From: Ralstonia pickettii DTP0602
GTDB lineage: Bacteria; Pseudomonadota; Gammaproteobacteria; Burkholderiales; Burkholderiaceae
Direction of reading: 5' to 3'
DNA length: 64,000 nt
Assembly (NCBI GenBank): GCA_000471925.1
Contig: CP006667.1
Coordinates: 434,001 to 498,000, forward strand
The translations under genes and the position numbers were made by a program. Of the stretch, positions 44,158 to 53,577 are shown piece by piece (the first letter of the stretch is position 1; each line of letters starts with the position of its first letter). The notes beneath the pieces were generated by a model. That model ran no database searches. It saw nothing but the letters and a program-made list of their open reading frames with translations, and had not been told where the DNA came from.

Positions 44158-44955
44158 TTACCGCGCGGCGCGCCAGACCACCGGGAACCAGTCCTCGCGC
44201 ATGCGTTCGCCGGTCTGCTGGCCGATGCCGGGGAAAGGCGGTGAGGTGCGGCCGGGCCGCTGCATGAAACGCACGTCGTCGCCGAGGAAGCGTGCCGAGA
44301 ACGCGCGCCGCCTGCCGGTGCCGGTGTTGCCCGCGGCGCCGTGCACGGTGCGGAAGTCGAACACCACCGCATCGCCTGGCTCCAGTTCGGGCGCGTGCAG
44401 CGTATGGCTGCCGTCCTCCACGTCGGGCATTTCCATAAAGGTATCGTCGCCACCGTAGAAGTTCTCATTGCTGGCCCAGCGCTTGGGCCGCACCAGCCGC
44501 GGCCAGCGGTGCGAGCCGGCCACCACGCGCAGCGTATTGGCCTGCGTTACCGGGTCCAGCGGGATCCAGTAGCTCGCGGTCTGGGTGCCATCAACGCAGT
44601 AATAGGGCAGGTCCTGGTGCCAAGGCGTGGGCTTGGCCGTGCCGGGCTCTTTGACCAGGATGTGTTCATGGAACACCTGCACCGCCTGTGACTGCATGAT
44701 GCGGCCGGCGATCTCCGCCGCCGCTGACTGGCGGATAAAGGCATCGAACGGCGCGATGCGCTGCCAGTTGCAGTAGTCCTCGAAGAAGCGGCCGCTCTCG
44801 CCGGGCCGCACGTTCTCGATGGCAAAGGGACCGGGCTCGGCCAGGTTCTGTGCAAAGCCATCGCGCAGGCGCTCGACCCACTCCGCGAACACGCCGCGCA
44901 GCACCAGTACGCCGTCGCGCTGGTAGGTATCGATCTGTTCTTTTGTGATGTCCAT
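44158..44955 (-). CDS. Phytanoyl-CoA dioxygenase (PhyH) family protein
   Basis: A 265-residue Fe(II)/2-oxoglutarate dioxygenase. The metal triad is H113-x-D115 in TPWHQDLPYY and H205 in FRTVHGAAGNTG; the Arg that binds 2-oxoglutarate is in the following RRRAFSARF. The family hydroxylates a wide range of small molecules, including amino acids, ectoine and lipids, so the substrate is open. It is divergent from a LysR gene across 91 bases that hold three operator half-sites. Confidence 0.9.
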   Translation of the reverse strand: MDITKEQIDTYQRDGVLVLRGVFAEWVERLRDGFAQNLAEPGPFAIENVRPGESGRFFEDYCNWQRIAPFDAFIRQSAAAEIAGRIMQSQAVQVFHEHILVKEPGTAKPTPWHQDLPYYCVDGTQTASYWIPLDPVTQANTLRVVAGSHRWPRLVRPKRWASNENFYGGDDTFMEMPDVEDGSHTLHAPELEPGDAVVFDFRTVHGAAGNTGTGRRRAFSARFLGDDVRFMQRPGRTSPPFPGIGQQTGERMREDWFPVVWRAAR

Positions 44956-45004
44956 GCCGGGGGCTCCGTGTGGGGATTCTGGTCAGTATCGACACCCGGC
45001 AAGG

Positions 45005-45044
45005 ATAGGAAAAGCATATATTTCCTATGTTGCGATATAGGAAA
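45005..45044. promoter_or_regulatory. Three-half-site operator between the PhyH and LysR genes
   Basis: ATAGGAAA (45005-45012), TTTCCTAT (45021-45028) and ATAGGAAA (45037-45044), each separated by exactly eight bases. The first two make a perfect inverted repeat. The third ends two bases before the LysR start codon. LysR proteins bind as tetramers to such paired sites, so this is very likely the LysR protein's own control region. Confidence 0.75.
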
Positions 45045-45046
45045 TC

Positions 45047-45949
45047 ATGATTGCTTTCTCTTTCCGCCAGCTGGAATACTTCGTCGCCGCCGCCGAGCAC
45101 GGCAGCATCAGCGCCGCGGCCCGCGCGCGCCATGTGTCGCAGCCGTCCGTGTCCACCGCGATCGCACAGCTCGAAGACACGCTGGGCGAGCCGCTGTTCA
45201 AGCGCCAGGTCAGCCGCGGGCTGGTCTTGACGCCGGCCGGCCAGCGCCTGCTGGGCCGTGCGCGCGACATCCTGGCGCTGGCGGCAGGCCTCACCGCGGA
45301 CGATGCCGGCGCGAGCCTCAGCGGCCAGTTGTCGATGACCTGCTTCCAGGACCTCGGGCCGTACTTCGTGCCGCGCTTGCTGGCGGGGTTCCGGCAGCGT
45401 CATCCAGGTGTGTCGGTCACGCTGTTCGAAGCCGACCTTGCCACCGTGCACCGCTCGCTGCAGGCCGGCAAGGCCGAGCTGGCGCTGACCTATGACCTCG
45501 GCCTCGACGCGCGCACCGAGCGCCGCACGCTGGCGCAGTTGCCGCCCTATGCGCTGCTGCCCGCCAGCCATCGGCTGGCGCATGGCGCGGACGTGAGTCT
45601 GGCCGACCTCGCCGGCGAGCAGCTGATCCTTGAGGACATCCCCCAGACGCGCGAGTACTTCCTGTCGCTGTTCTGGGCGCACGACCTGCATCCGACCCTG
45701 CACCAGTACACGCAGACCTTCGAGATGCAGCGCGGGCTGGTGGCGCACGGCTATGGCGTGGCGCTGTCGTGCACGCGCCCCGCCGGCGACCACAGCTACG
45801 ACGGCATGCCGATCGCCTGCCTGCCGCTGCGCGAGCCGGTGACGCCGCAACGCGTGGTGCTGGCGCGCTCGCCGGCGATGCGGGCCTCGCCGCTGGCGCA
45901 GGCGTTCATGGATTGGGTGGAGGTGGGCGGCGCAGCGCCGCAGGCGTAG
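45047..45949 (+). CDS. LysR family transcriptional regulator
   Basis: A 300-residue regulator. The N-terminal winged helix-turn-helix reads FSFRQLEYFVAAAEHGSISA and RHVSQPSVSTAIAQLEDTLG (about 4-43), followed by the periplasmic-binding-like effector domain (about 90-295). It is divergent from the PhyH-type dioxygenase gene and presumably controls it and itself through the operator between them. A good Shine-Dalgarno sequence may be the AGGAAAT that is also part of the third half-site. Confidence 0.92.
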   Translation: MIAFSFRQLEYFVAAAEHGSISAAARARHVSQPSVSTAIAQLEDTLGEPLFKRQVSRGLVLTPAGQRLLGRARDILALAAGLTADDAGASLSGQLSMTCFQDLGPYFVPRLLAGFRQRHPGVSVTLFEADLATVHRSLQAGKAELALTYDLGLDARTERRTLAQLPPYALLPASHRLAHGADVSLADLAGEQLILEDIPQTREYFLSLFWAHDLHPTLHQYTQTFEMQRGLVAHGYGVALSCTRPAGDHSYDGMPIACLPLREPVTPQRVVLARSPAMRASPLAQAFMDWVEVGGAAPQA

Positions 45950-45952
45950 CGC

Positions 45953-47083
45953 TCAGCGCGGATAGATCGCGCCCAGCACGCGCGGCCCGGCGGCGCCGGT
46001 CACGGTGGGCACGTTGCCCGGCAGGCGCAGCACGCACTGGCGCGCCAGCCAGGCAAAGGCGATGGCCTCGACCTGCGAGACGGGCACGCCGTAGTCTTCG
46101 GAAGTTTCGATGGCTACGCCCGGCAGCGCCTGCGCCAGCCGCACCATCACGTAGGCGTTGCGGGCCCCGCCGCCGCAGACGATCAGGCGGCGCGCCTCGG
46201 GCGCATGCGTGCGCACATCGCGCGCGATGGCCTCGGCGGTCAGTGCCGCCAGCGTGGCCTGCACGTCGGCGGGTGGGAGATGTTGGAACGATGCGAGACG
46301 GGCTTCGAGCCAGCCCGGATGGAACAGGTCACGCCCCGTGCTCTTGGGCGGCGGCGCGCTGAAATAAGGCTCCGCCAGGCACTGTGCCAGCAGCGCCGCG
46401 TCGACGCGGCCGCTGGCTGCCCAGTCGCCGTTGCTGTCGAACGGCAGCCCCTGGTGGCGTCCGATCCAGTAGTCGAGCAGCGCGTTGCCCGGGCCGCAGT
46501 CGAAGCCGCTGACGGCGCCGCCCGCAGCGGGCAGGATGCTGATGTTGGAAATGCCGCCGATATTGCACGCGACGCGGGTCTCGGCATCGCTGCCGAACAA
46601 TGCGTGGTGCAGCGCCGGCACCAGCGGTGCGCCCTGGCCGCCGGCAGCCACGTCGCGGCTGCGGAAGTCCGCGACCACGTCGATGCCCGTCAGCTCGGCG
46701 AGTCGTGCCGGATGCTGGCTCTGGCGCGTGTAGCCGATGCCGTCGTACAGGCCCGGCCGGTGGCGGATGGTCTGCCCGTGCGCGCCGAGGGCGACGACCG
46801 TATCGGCCCCGACCCGCGCCTCGCGCAGCAGCATGGCCACGCAGTCTGCATAGACCTTTGCCAGCGCATTGGCGGCCAGCGCCTCGCGATGGATCTCGTC
46901 CTCGCCCGGCTGCTGCAGGGCGGAGAACGCCGCGCGCAGGGTTTCTGGAAACGGCTGGCTGGCAGCCGCCAGTACCGCAGGCCGTGCGCCGCTGAAATCC
47001 ACCAGCACGGCATCGGCACCGTCCATGCTGGTGCCGGACATGATGCCGATGTAACGTTCGCTGCCAGTCGCGGCCAGGGTCAC
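45953..47083 (-). CDS. anmK: Anhydro-N-acetylmuramic acid kinase
   Basis: A 376-residue ASKHA-fold kinase that opens and phosphorylates 1,6-anhydro-MurNAc from cell-wall turnover. Key blocks: [20 protein letters not shown] (about 11-30), [14 protein letters not shown] (about 95-108), [47 protein letters not shown] and [14 protein letters not shown]. The start lies two bases from the stop of the M23 peptidase gene, so the two reverse-strand genes form a peptidoglycan-turnover pair. Confidence 0.95.
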   Translation of the reverse strand: MTLAATGSERYIGIMSGTSMDGADAVLVDFSGARPAVLAAASQPFPETLRAAFSALQQPGEDEIHREALAANALAKVYADCVAMLLREARVGADTVVALGAHGQTIRHRPGLYDGIGYTRQSQHPARLAELTGIDVVADFRSRDVAAGGQGAPLVPALHHALFGSDAETRVACNIGGISNISILPAAGGAVSGFDCGPGNALLDYWIGRHQGLPFDSNGDWAASGRVDAALLAQCLAEPYFSAPPPKSTGRDLFHPGWLEARLASFQHLPPADVQATLAALTAEAIARDVRTHAPEARRLIVCGGGARNAYVMVRLAQALPGVAIETSEDYGVPVSQVEAIAFAWLARQCVLRLPGNVPTVTGAAGPRVLGAIYPR

Positions 47084-47085
47084 GG

Positions 47086-48483
47086 TCAGTTGGAGGCGGT
47101 CAGCACGTTGTAGGTGCGCAGCGCATTGATGCGGCTGAGCAGGCCGCTGGTGTAGGTCTGGAACTCCTGGCGCGACTTGCCGCTCAGCGCCGGCGATTCC
47201 ATCAGCGTGATGGTCAGCGGGTTCTGCGGCACGTCGTTGAAGCGGAACTCATAGTGCAGGTGCGGGCCGGTGGCCCAGCCGGTCGAGCCGACATAGCCGA
47301 TCAGCTGCCCCTGCCGCACCGGCTGGCCCTGGCGCATGCCGGCAAAGCCGGACAAATGCGCGTAGTAGGTCGAGTAGCCGTTGGCGTGGTTCAGGATGAC
47401 GATATTGCCGTAGCCGTTCTGCTGGCCGACGAACTCGACCACGCCGTCGCCGGTGGCGAGCACCTTGGTGCCGGTCGGGGCCGCAAAGTCCACGCCCTTG
47501 TGCTGGGCCCAGTCGTGATGCAGCGGATGCTCGCGGCCGCCGAAGCCCGACGACACCCGCGAGAACTCCACCGGCGAACGCAGGAACGGCCGCTTCATGC
47601 TGCGCCCGTCGAAGGTGTAATAGGCGCCAGTGCCGTCCTTGCTGTCCTCGGGCGAGAACCACAGCGCCTGGTGCAGCTGGTTGCGGTTGATCAGCTCGAC
47701 TGCGATCACGCGGCCGTTGCGCACGAAGGTGCCGTCGCGAAAGCCCGCTTCGTAGATGATGCGGAAGCGGTCGCCGCTGGCGATATCGTGGTGGAAGTCG
47801 ATCACGCCGGAGAAGATCGACAGCATTTGCTGCACGACCTCGTCGGGCACGTTGGCCGCGTCCATGGCCTTGAAGAAGCCGCCGCCGGAAATTGCGCCGG
47901 AGGCCATCTCGTATTGCACGTCATTGTCCACGCGCAGGACCTTGGCCTTGTAGGTGGCGTTGGTGTTGTCGACGGCCGGGCGCACGCGTTCGATCACCAG
48001 CTCGCGCGAAGCCGCGGCGTCGCCGCCGAGGTTGGCCTGCAGCGACACCAGCATATTGCTTTCGTCGATCTCAGCCTGCACCGCCTGGCCCGGGTTCAGG
48101 TTGAACAGGCCGCGCGCGGTGGGGTTCTTGACGATAAAGGCCTGCGCATCGGGATCGTCCACGCCGAGACGGCGCAGCAGGCTGCCAATGGTGTCGCCGC
48201 GCTGCATGCGCTCTTCGCGCACGTAGACGGCCTCGGAATCGGTAAGCTGTTCGAGTTGCTCGCGCACGTCGGGCATGCGCAGCGTCTGCTGCGTGCGCGG
48301 GGCGAGCGGATCGTCAAAGGCGCTGCGTGGTGCAACGCCCATCGCCGCGGCCATGCCGAGCGTGAAGATCGCGCCCACCGAGGCCGTCAGTTGCTTGCGC
48401 CGGCGCGCATGCTGGGGGTTGGTCGGGTCAACGAGAACCACCAACTCGCGCGCGAAAACTTCGCGGAGTCTGGACCACATCAC
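47086..48483 (-). CDS. M23 family metallopeptidase with OapA-like domain (murein endopeptidase)
   Basis: A 465-residue envelope protein. An N-terminal membrane anchor (about 33-50, [17 protein letters not shown]) precedes an OapA/LysM-like wall-binding region (about 85-180) and the C-terminal LytM/M23 domain (about 330-440). The zinc site is seen in [20 protein letters not shown] (His and Asp) and the GPHLHYEF motif (second His pair). It resembles E. coli MepM, which cuts cross-links to let new strands in. Start may be ATG 48483 or 48480. It is followed at once by anmK. Confidence 0.92.
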   Translation of the reverse strand: MMWSRLREVFARELVVLVDPTNPQHARRRKQLTASVGAIFTLGMAAAMGVAPRSAFDDPLAPRTQQTLRMPDVREQLEQLTDSEAVYVREERMQRGDTIGSLLRRLGVDDPDAQAFIVKNPTARGLFNLNPGQAVQAEIDESNMLVSLQANLGGDAAASRELVIERVRPAVDNTNATYKAKVLRVDNDVQYEMASGAISGGGFFKAMDAANVPDEVVQQMLSIFSGVIDFHHDIASGDRFRIIYEAGFRDGTFVRNGRVIAVELINRNQLHQALWFSPEDSKDGTGAYYTFDGRSMKRPFLRSPVEFSRVSSGFGGREHPLHHDWAQHKGVDFAAPTGTKVLATGDGVVEFVGQQNGYGNIVILNHANGYSTYYAHLSGFAGMRQGQPVRQGQLIGYVGSTGWATGPHLHYEFRFNDVPQNPLTITLMESPALSGKSRQEFQTYTSGLLSRINALRTYNVLTASN

Positions 48484-48738
48484 GTAAAATTCAACCTTGG
48501 TCTGAGCACCGCTGCCGGAACGATGTGTCTCGTCTACCTTCCTCCCCCGAGGTGCGGCGCGTGCTGTTCACTTATTGGCCACCGGCATTACTGCAATGAT
48601 TTCGCAGCAACAAGAAGTGGCGGGTGGCGCACTGGAAAGCCTTCCGCTGGCGCCCGGGAACGCGGATTATACCAAAATCCTGTCTTGGCGGCTGTCGGAA
48701 TCTTTCCTAAAATTTCATGTTTTTCAAAGACTTACGTC
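48484..48738. other. 255-base divergent gap between the M23 peptidase and tyrS genes
   Basis: It must hold both promoters. The part before tyrS (about 48660-48738) turns AT-rich (TTATACCAAAATCC, TTCCTAAAATTTCATG), but no consensus pair stands out. I see no other structure. Confidence 0.4.
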
Positions 48739-49980
48739 ATGACTGAAGTTTCCCAGGGCCCCGAGGCCAAATACCCCCTGACGCCGTCGGTGATGCAAGC
48801 CCTGGAAGTCTCCAGGCGTGGCTGCGACGAACTGCTGATCGAATCCGAATGGGCGCAGAAGCTGGCGCGCAGCGAAGCCACCGGCGTGCCGCTGCGCATC
48901 AAGCTGGGGCTGGACCCGACCGCGCCGGACATCCACATTGGCCATACCGTGGTGCTGAACAAGCTGCGCCAGCTCCAGGACCTCGGCCACCAGGTCATCT
49001 TCCTGATCGGCGATTTCACCTCGACCATCGGCGACCCGTCGGGCCGCAACAGCACGCGACCGCCGCTCACGCGCGAGCAGATCGAGGCCAACGCGCAGAC
49101 CTACTACCGCCAGGCCAGCCTGGTGCTTGACCCCGCCAGGACCGAGATCCGCTACAACAGCGAATGGTGCGATCCGCTGGGCGCGCGCGGCATGATCCAG
49201 CTGGCCGCCAAGTACACCGTGGCGCGGATGATGGAGCGCGACGACTTCACCAAGCGCTTCCGCTCCGGGATCCCGATTTCCGTCCACGAGTTCCTCTACC
49301 CGCTGATGCAGGGCTACGACTCGGTCGCGCTGAAGTCGGACCTGGAGCTGGGCGGTACCGACCAGAAGTTCAACCTGCTGGTCGGGCGCGAGCTGCAGAA
49401 GGAATACGGCCAGGAGCCGCAGTGCATCCTCACCATGCCGCTGCTGGTGGGCCTGGACGGCGTCGAGAAGATGTCCAAATCCAAGGGCAACTATGTCGGC
49501 GTGACCGAGGCGCCCAACGAGATGTTCGGCAAGCTGATGAGCATCTCGGACGACCTGATGTGGCAGTACTTCACGCTGCTGTCGTTCCGGCCGATGAACG
49601 AGATCGAGCTGATGAAGCAGGAAATCGCGCAGGGCCGCAACCCGCGCGACTGCAAGGTGATGCTGGCGCAGGAGATCGTGGCGCGCTTCCACAGCCAGGC
49701 CGATGCCGAAAAGGCGCTGGAAGACTTCAACCACCGCGCGCGCGGCGGCGTGCCGGACGATATCCCGGCGGTCAGCCTGACGGGCGCGCCGCTGGGCATC
49801 GCCCAGTTGCTCAAGCAGGCCAATCTGGTGCCGTCAACCTCGGAAGCCAACCGTAATATCGACCAGGGCGGCGTCAAGATCGACGGCGCCACGGTCAGCG
49901 ACAAGGCCACCAAGGTTGCCGCCGGCACCTACGTCGTGCAGGTCGGCAAGCGCCGCTTCGCGCGCGTCACGCTGGCCTGA
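48739..49980 (+). CDS. tyrS: Tyrosyl-tRNA synthetase (KMSKS-type, TyrZ-like)
   Basis: A 413-residue class I synthetase from the ATG at 48739; the frame runs on upstream but over the antisense of the M23 gene. It has HIGH as [13 protein letters not shown] (about 75-87) and KMSKS as [13 protein letters not shown] (about 244-256), then a C-terminal S4 RNA-binding domain (about 350-410). E. coli TyrS uses a KFGKT loop, so this belongs to the TyrZ-like branch. The dtd gene for removing D-amino acids from tRNA follows after 10 bases. Confidence 0.96.
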   Translation: MTEVSQGPEAKYPLTPSVMQALEVSRRGCDELLIESEWAQKLARSEATGVPLRIKLGLDPTAPDIHIGHTVVLNKLRQLQDLGHQVIFLIGDFTSTIGDPSGRNSTRPPLTREQIEANAQTYYRQASLVLDPARTEIRYNSEWCDPLGARGMIQLAAKYTVARMMERDDFTKRFRSGIPISVHEFLYPLMQGYDSVALKSDLELGGTDQKFNLLVGRELQKEYGQEPQCILTMPLLVGLDGVEKMSKSKGNYVGVTEAPNEMFGKLMSISDDLMWQYFTLLSFRPMNEIELMKQEIAQGRNPRDCKVMLAQEIVARFHSQADAEKALEDFNHRARGGVPDDIPAVSLTGAPLGIAQLLKQANLVPSTSEANRNIDQGGVKIDGATVSDKATKVAAGTYVVQVGKRRFARVTLA

Positions 49981-49990
49981 GGCGGTCGGG

Positions 49991-50467
49991 ATGATCGCAC
50001 TGATCCAGCGGGTGGCACAGGCTCGCGTGACGGTCGAGGGGCGCACCACCGGCGAGATCGGCGCCGGCCTGCTGGCGCTGGTCTGCGCCGAGCGCGGCGA
50101 CACCGAGGCGCAGGCCGAGCGGCTGCTGGCCAAGATGCTGTCGTACCGGGTGTTTTCGGACGCGGCCGGCAAGATGAACCTGCCGGTGCAGAACATGGAC
50201 GGCAACGGCAACCCGGGCGGGTTGCTGGTGGTGTCGCAGTTCACGCTGGCGGCCGATACCAACAGCGGCACGCGCCCGAGCTTCACGCCGGCGGCGTCGC
50301 CAGAAGACGGCAAGCGCCTGTACGAGCATTTCGTGGCGCAGGCGCGCGCTGCGCACCCGCGCGTGCAGACTGGCGAGTTCGGCGCGATGATGCAGGTCAG
50401 CCTGGTCAACGACGGCCCGGTCACGTTCTGGCTGCGCGTAGCGCCGGCCGGGGCGGGCCAGGCGTAG
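49991..50467 (+). CDS. dtd: D-aminoacyl-tRNA deacylase
   Basis: A 158-residue DTD that hydrolyses D-Tyr and other D-aminoacyl-tRNAs (and Gly-tRNA-Ala). The start [17 protein letters not shown], the SQFTLAAD active-site motif (about 78-85) and the NDGPVTFWL cross-subunit Gly-Pro motif (about 138-146) are complete. Start at ATG 49991, ten bases after tyrS, so the enzyme that charges tRNA-Tyr and the one that removes the D-form are made together. Confidence 0.95.
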   Translation: MIALIQRVAQARVTVEGRTTGEIGAGLLALVCAERGDTEAQAERLLAKMLSYRVFSDAAGKMNLPVQNMDGNGNPGGLLVVSQFTLAADTNSGTRPSFTPAASPEDGKRLYEHFVAQARAAHPRVQTGEFGAMMQVSLVNDGPVTFWLRVAPAGAGQA

Positions 50468-50533
50468 CGGCGCGCGCGCCGCACGGATTCCAAGTTGCCG
50501 CGCCCTGGCGCGGCACCAAGACAGGAGAGACAA

Positions 50534-51181
50534 ATGAAACTCTGGAGCAAGTCATTCAACGACAACGCGCCGATTCCCGGCGAGTTCGCCTTCTGCGTGC
50601 CCGACGCTGCTGCCCACGTGGCCCTGTCGACCAACCGCAACCCCGACCTGCACTGGGAAGATGCGCCGGTTGAGACGCGCTCGTTCGTGCTGATCTGCCA
50701 CGACCGCGACGTGCCCAGCAAGGGCGACGACGTCAACCAGGAAGGCCGCGAAGTGCCGGCCTCGTTGCCGCGCGTGGACTTCTTCCACTGGGTGCTGGTC
50801 GATATCCCGCCCGGCCTGACCTCGATCGCGGCCGGTTCGCACAGCGATGGCGTGATCGCGCGCGGCAAGCCCGGCCCCGAGGCCACCGGCGGCACCGCCA
50901 CCGCGGGCGGCCTGCGCCATGGCATTAACGACTACACCGGCTGGTTCGCCAGCGACGCCGACATGAAGGGCGACTACTACGGCTATGACGGCCCGTGCCC
51001 CCCGTGGAACGACACGCTGCTGCACCACTACGTGTTCACGCTGTACGCGCTGGACATCGACCGCCTGCCGCTGGACGGCACCTTCACCGGTGCGCAGGTG
51101 CGCGAGGCGATCCAGGGCCACGTGCTGGCGCAGGCCAGCCTGACCGGCACCTATACGCTGAACCCGAAGCTGGCGAAATAA
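50534..51181 (+). CDS. YbhB/YbcL family (PEBP, Raf kinase inhibitor-like) protein
   Basis: A 215-residue phosphatidylethanolamine-binding-fold protein starting MKLWSKSFNDNAPIPGEF after AGGAGAGA. Fold markers: NPDLHWEDAP (about 36-45), HWVLVDIPPGLTSI (about 85-98) and GYDGPCPPWNDTLLHHYVF (about 154-172). It is cytoplasmic by lack of a signal peptide. Bacterial members have no established function. It follows dtd by 66 bases. Confidence 0.92.
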   Translation: MKLWSKSFNDNAPIPGEFAFCVPDAAAHVALSTNRNPDLHWEDAPVETRSFVLICHDRDVPSKGDDVNQEGREVPASLPRVDFFHWVLVDIPPGLTSIAAGSHSDGVIARGKPGPEATGGTATAGGLRHGINDYTGWFASDADMKGDYYGYDGPCPPWNDTLLHHYVFTLYALDIDRLPLDGTFTGAQVREAIQGHVLAQASLTGTYTLNPKLAK

Positions 51182-51243
51182 CGCCGGGCCGCCGCCGGCG
51201 CGAGCCGCGCGGCACAGGCCTCAAGGAAACCGAAGGAAACGGC

Positions 51244-51918
51244 ATGTCGCAAAGCCCCGGGCTGCATTCACTGGCCTATACCCACCTGATCGTGATCCGC
51301 CATGGCGAGACGGCCTGGAACCGGGAGCGCCGGCTGCAGGGCCAGCTCGACATTCCGCTGAACGACACCGGCCGCGCCCAGGCGCGCGCGCTGGCCGCCG
51401 CGCTGGCGGGCGAGCCGATCGATGCGGTGTATTCGAGCGACCTGTCGCGCGCGATGGAGACTGCCACGCCGCTGGCCGAGGCGCTCGGCTTGCAGGTGCG
51501 GCCCGATCCGCGCCTGCGCGAGCGCAGCTATGGCACGCTGCAGGGCAAGACTTACGCCGAAGTGGCCGAGCACCTGCCCGAGGATTTCGCCCGCTGGCAG
51601 GCGCGCGTGCCGGACTACGCGCCGCCTCAAGGCGAGTCGCTATTGGGTTTCCACGAGCGCGCCGTCGAAGCCGCGCTGGCGCTGTCGCGCCGGCATCCGG
51701 GCGAGCGCATCGCGCTGGTGGCGCATGGCGGGGTGCTGGATTGCCTGTACCGCGAGGCCACGGGCATGACGCTGGAGGCGCCGCGTCAGCATGAGCTGCT
51801 TAACGCCAGTGTCAACCGGCTGCGCAGCGACAGTTCGCATCTGACGCTGGCGCAGTGGGGGGATGTCAGCCATCTGGAGAATCTGGCGCTGGATGAGGTG
51901 GATCGGCGGGTGCCGTAG
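51244..51918 (+). CDS. Histidine phosphatase family protein (phosphoglycerate mutase-like)
   Basis: A 224-residue enzyme with the RHG motif in LIVIRHGETAWNRERRLQGQ (about 16-35), where the His is phosphorylated. The second half of the active site is in VYSSDLSRAMETATPLAE and LVAHGGVLDCLYREA (catalytic His near 161). It may be a GpmB/CobC-type phosphatase; its substrate cannot be told. It is 62 bases after the PEBP gene and is followed by a hairpin repeat. Confidence 0.9.
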   Translation: MSQSPGLHSLAYTHLIVIRHGETAWNRERRLQGQLDIPLNDTGRAQARALAAALAGEPIDAVYSSDLSRAMETATPLAEALGLQVRPDPRLRERSYGTLQGKTYAEVAEHLPEDFARWQARVPDYAPPQGESLLGFHERAVEAALALSRRHPGERIALVAHGGVLDCLYREATGMTLEAPRQHELLNASVNRLRSDSSHLTLAQWGDVSHLENLALDEVDRRVP

Positions 51919-51947
51919 GCGGCGGTGTCTCATGCACCGCGGGTTTG

Positions 51948-51974
51948 CTCCCCTCCCGCTTGCGGGAGAGGGAG
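51948..51974. repeat. Dispersed palindromic hairpin repeat, copy 3
   Basis: CTCCCCTCCCGC / GCGGGAGAGGGAG about a TT centre, one bulge, 29 bases after the histidine phosphatase gene and before the convergent transporter gene. Shares its core with the copies at 21126 and 26771. Confidence 0.7.
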
Positions 51975-52045
51975 AACACCTTGCTCAGGCTAGTTCGGGG
52001 GGCTTTGGCGCACCCAAAACCGCTGTCCTTTTCGGCGCTGGCGCC

Positions 52046-52771
52046 TCAAACCCTCACCCTGAACGGCGTGAAGTTCGTATTCCGGTCAAACCAGTCCTCG
52101 TTCTCCGCCCGCTTTAGAAACCCCACCACCTTGTACGTCACCGGCGTCATCACCACCTCCCAGCCGGTCTTCAGCACATACTGCGCCACCGCCACCTGGA
52201 TCACCTTCTCCAGCGGCCAGATCCCATAGAAGGCGATCACATAGAACAGCGACGAATCTACCAGCTCCCCGGCCAGCGTGGAGCCGATCGTGCGCGTCCA
52301 CAGCCAGCGCCCGCCGGTCCACAGCTTCATCTTCGCCAGCACGTAGCTGTTGGTAAAGCTGCCGCAGCAGAACGCGATCAGCGAGCCCAGCGCGATGCGC
52401 CAGGTGTTGCCGAACACGTCCTGCAGGCTCTTCTGGTAGTCCGCCATGAATGGCGCCACCGGCATGTTCAGCACCACCAGGCTCATGAAGGTGGCGAAGG
52501 CCAGCGCGGCAAAGCCGGCCCAGACCACGCGCCGGTCGCGGCCATAGCCGTAGACCTCGGTCAGCACGTCACCAAAGATGTATGAGATCGGGAAGAACAG
52601 CACCCCGGCGCCGAAGGTCACCGTCCCGATCAGCGGCAGCGTCACCTGCGCCGCCTTGGCCGCGCCGATCAGGTTGGAGCACAGCAGCACGGTGACGAAC
52701 GCCACCATGACAAGGTCGTAGTAGCGGTAGACGCGCCCGGCCTGGGCCGTGCTGGCGGGTATGGCGGACAT
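52046..52771 (-). CDS. Queuosine precursor transporter (YhhQ family)
   Basis: A 241-residue inner-membrane protein with about six hydrophobic helices, of the YhhQ/COG1738 family that imports preQ0/preQ1 for queuosine. Markers: YYDLVMVAFVTVLLCSNLIG (about 17-36), FPISYIFGDVLTEVYGYGRDR (about 55-75; shown here in part as SYIFGDVLTEVYGYG) and STLAGELVDSSLFYVIAFYG. A minus-strand CATAAT at 52818-52823 may be its -10. No preQ1 riboswitch is evident upstream. Confidence 0.92.
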   Translation of the reverse strand: MSAIPASTAQAGRVYRYYDLVMVAFVTVLLCSNLIGAAKAAQVTLPLIGTVTFGAGVLFFPISYIFGDVLTEVYGYGRDRRVVWAGFAALAFATFMSLVVLNMPVAPFMADYQKSLQDVFGNTWRIALGSLIAFCCGSFTNSYVLAKMKLWTGGRWLWTRTIGSTLAGELVDSSLFYVIAFYGIWPLEKVIQVAVAQYVLKTGWEVVMTPVTYKVVGFLKRAENEDWFDRNTNFTPFRVRV

Positions 52772-52864
52772 GGGGGCTCCCGGTCAGGTGCGCTGGCGCG
52801 CACGGTGTTTTGGGCGCGATTATGCCAGCGAGGGTCCGTTACTGTCGGCGGGAGGGCGCAGGAC

Positions 52865-52889
52865 AAAAAAATCCCGGCCGCAGCCGGGA
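52865..52889 (-). terminator. Rho-independent terminator of the SYLF gene
   Basis: Read on the reverse strand: stem TCCCGGC / GCCGGGA with a four-base loop and a seven-T run. It ends the SYLF lipoprotein transcript before the transporter gene. Confidence 0.92.
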
Positions 52890-52949
52890 AACTCGTCCTT
52901 GGAGAAATCAGGTCAGGCCGGGCAGCCCCGCGGGCGCCCGCTGCCCGTA

Positions 52950-53534
52950 TCAGATATTCAGCTTGGAGATCTTGGAACCGTTCAGCGACACATCGAACAT
53001 CAGCCCCGCGTTGGTCTGCACGAAGCCGACTACCGGCTGCTGCGTGGTCAGCGTGTCGAGCTGGCCGTTTGCGCCAATCTTGGCCAGCGCCACGTTGGCA
53101 TCGGCGCCAGCGGTCCAGCCTTTGCTGTTGAGGAATTTGTTGTACGCCTCTGGCGTCATGAACATGATGACGACGGACTTGGACTGGCCGCCGGCGGTCA
53201 GGCCTACCGAAGCCTGGGCGGTGCTGTAGTAGCCCACCGTCGAGCCTTGGGAGCGCAGCGCGCCCTCGCCATACTCGCCGCCGACCACGAGGCCGGCCGA
53301 GATCACGCGCGGGAACACCAGGACGCCCTGCGCGCGCTGAGCCAGCTCGCGCGAGCCGTTGGCCGAGGAATAGAGCCGGTTCAGCGCGCCATCGACGCCC
53401 GCATCGATCTCTTTCTTCTTGGCGGCCGGGTCGCTCGAGGCGCTGGTGCCGGTGGTGCTGCAGCCCGCGGCCATCACGGTGGCGACAAGCAGGCCCGAGC
53501 CGGCAACTCGGGTAACAAAATGGCGACGATTCAT
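52950..53534 (-). CDS. SYLF (YSC84) domain lipid-binding lipoprotein
   Basis: A 194-residue exported protein. The N-terminus MNRRHFVTRVAGSGLLVATV, followed by MAAGC, looks like a lipoprotein signal with the lipid-bearing Cys at 25, and the leading RRHFV resembles a twin-arginine motif. The rest is the SYLF domain (about 50-192), with GVLVFPRVISAGLVVGGEYG, GYYSTAQASVGLTAGGQSKS and MFMTPEAYNKFLNS. Eukaryotic SYLF proteins bind phosphoinositides; the bacterial role is unknown. It has its own terminator downstream and follows a small exported protein gene. Confidence 0.9.
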   Translation of the reverse strand: MNRRHFVTRVAGSGLLVATVMAAGCSTTGTSASSDPAAKKKEIDAGVDGALNRLYSSANGSRELAQRAQGVLVFPRVISAGLVVGGEYGEGALRSQGSTVGYYSTAQASVGLTAGGQSKSVVIMFMTPEAYNKFLNSKGWTAGADANVALAKIGANGQLDTLTTQQPVVGFVQTNAGLMFDVSLNGSKISKLNI

Positions 53535-53577
53535 AGGTAACCTCCTGGTAGAAAAGTACCGCGCCCGGCGCGGCGGC

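Noticed and set aside
47254..48738. A long N-terminal extension of tyrS
   Set aside because: The upstream frame is antisense to the M23 peptidase gene; the family start is the ATG at 48739.
52772..52864. A preQ1 riboswitch for the queuosine precursor transporter
   Set aside because: The leader is short and shows neither the preQ1 hairpin with its A-rich tail nor a ribosome site sequestered by it. Only a promoter candidate is seen.
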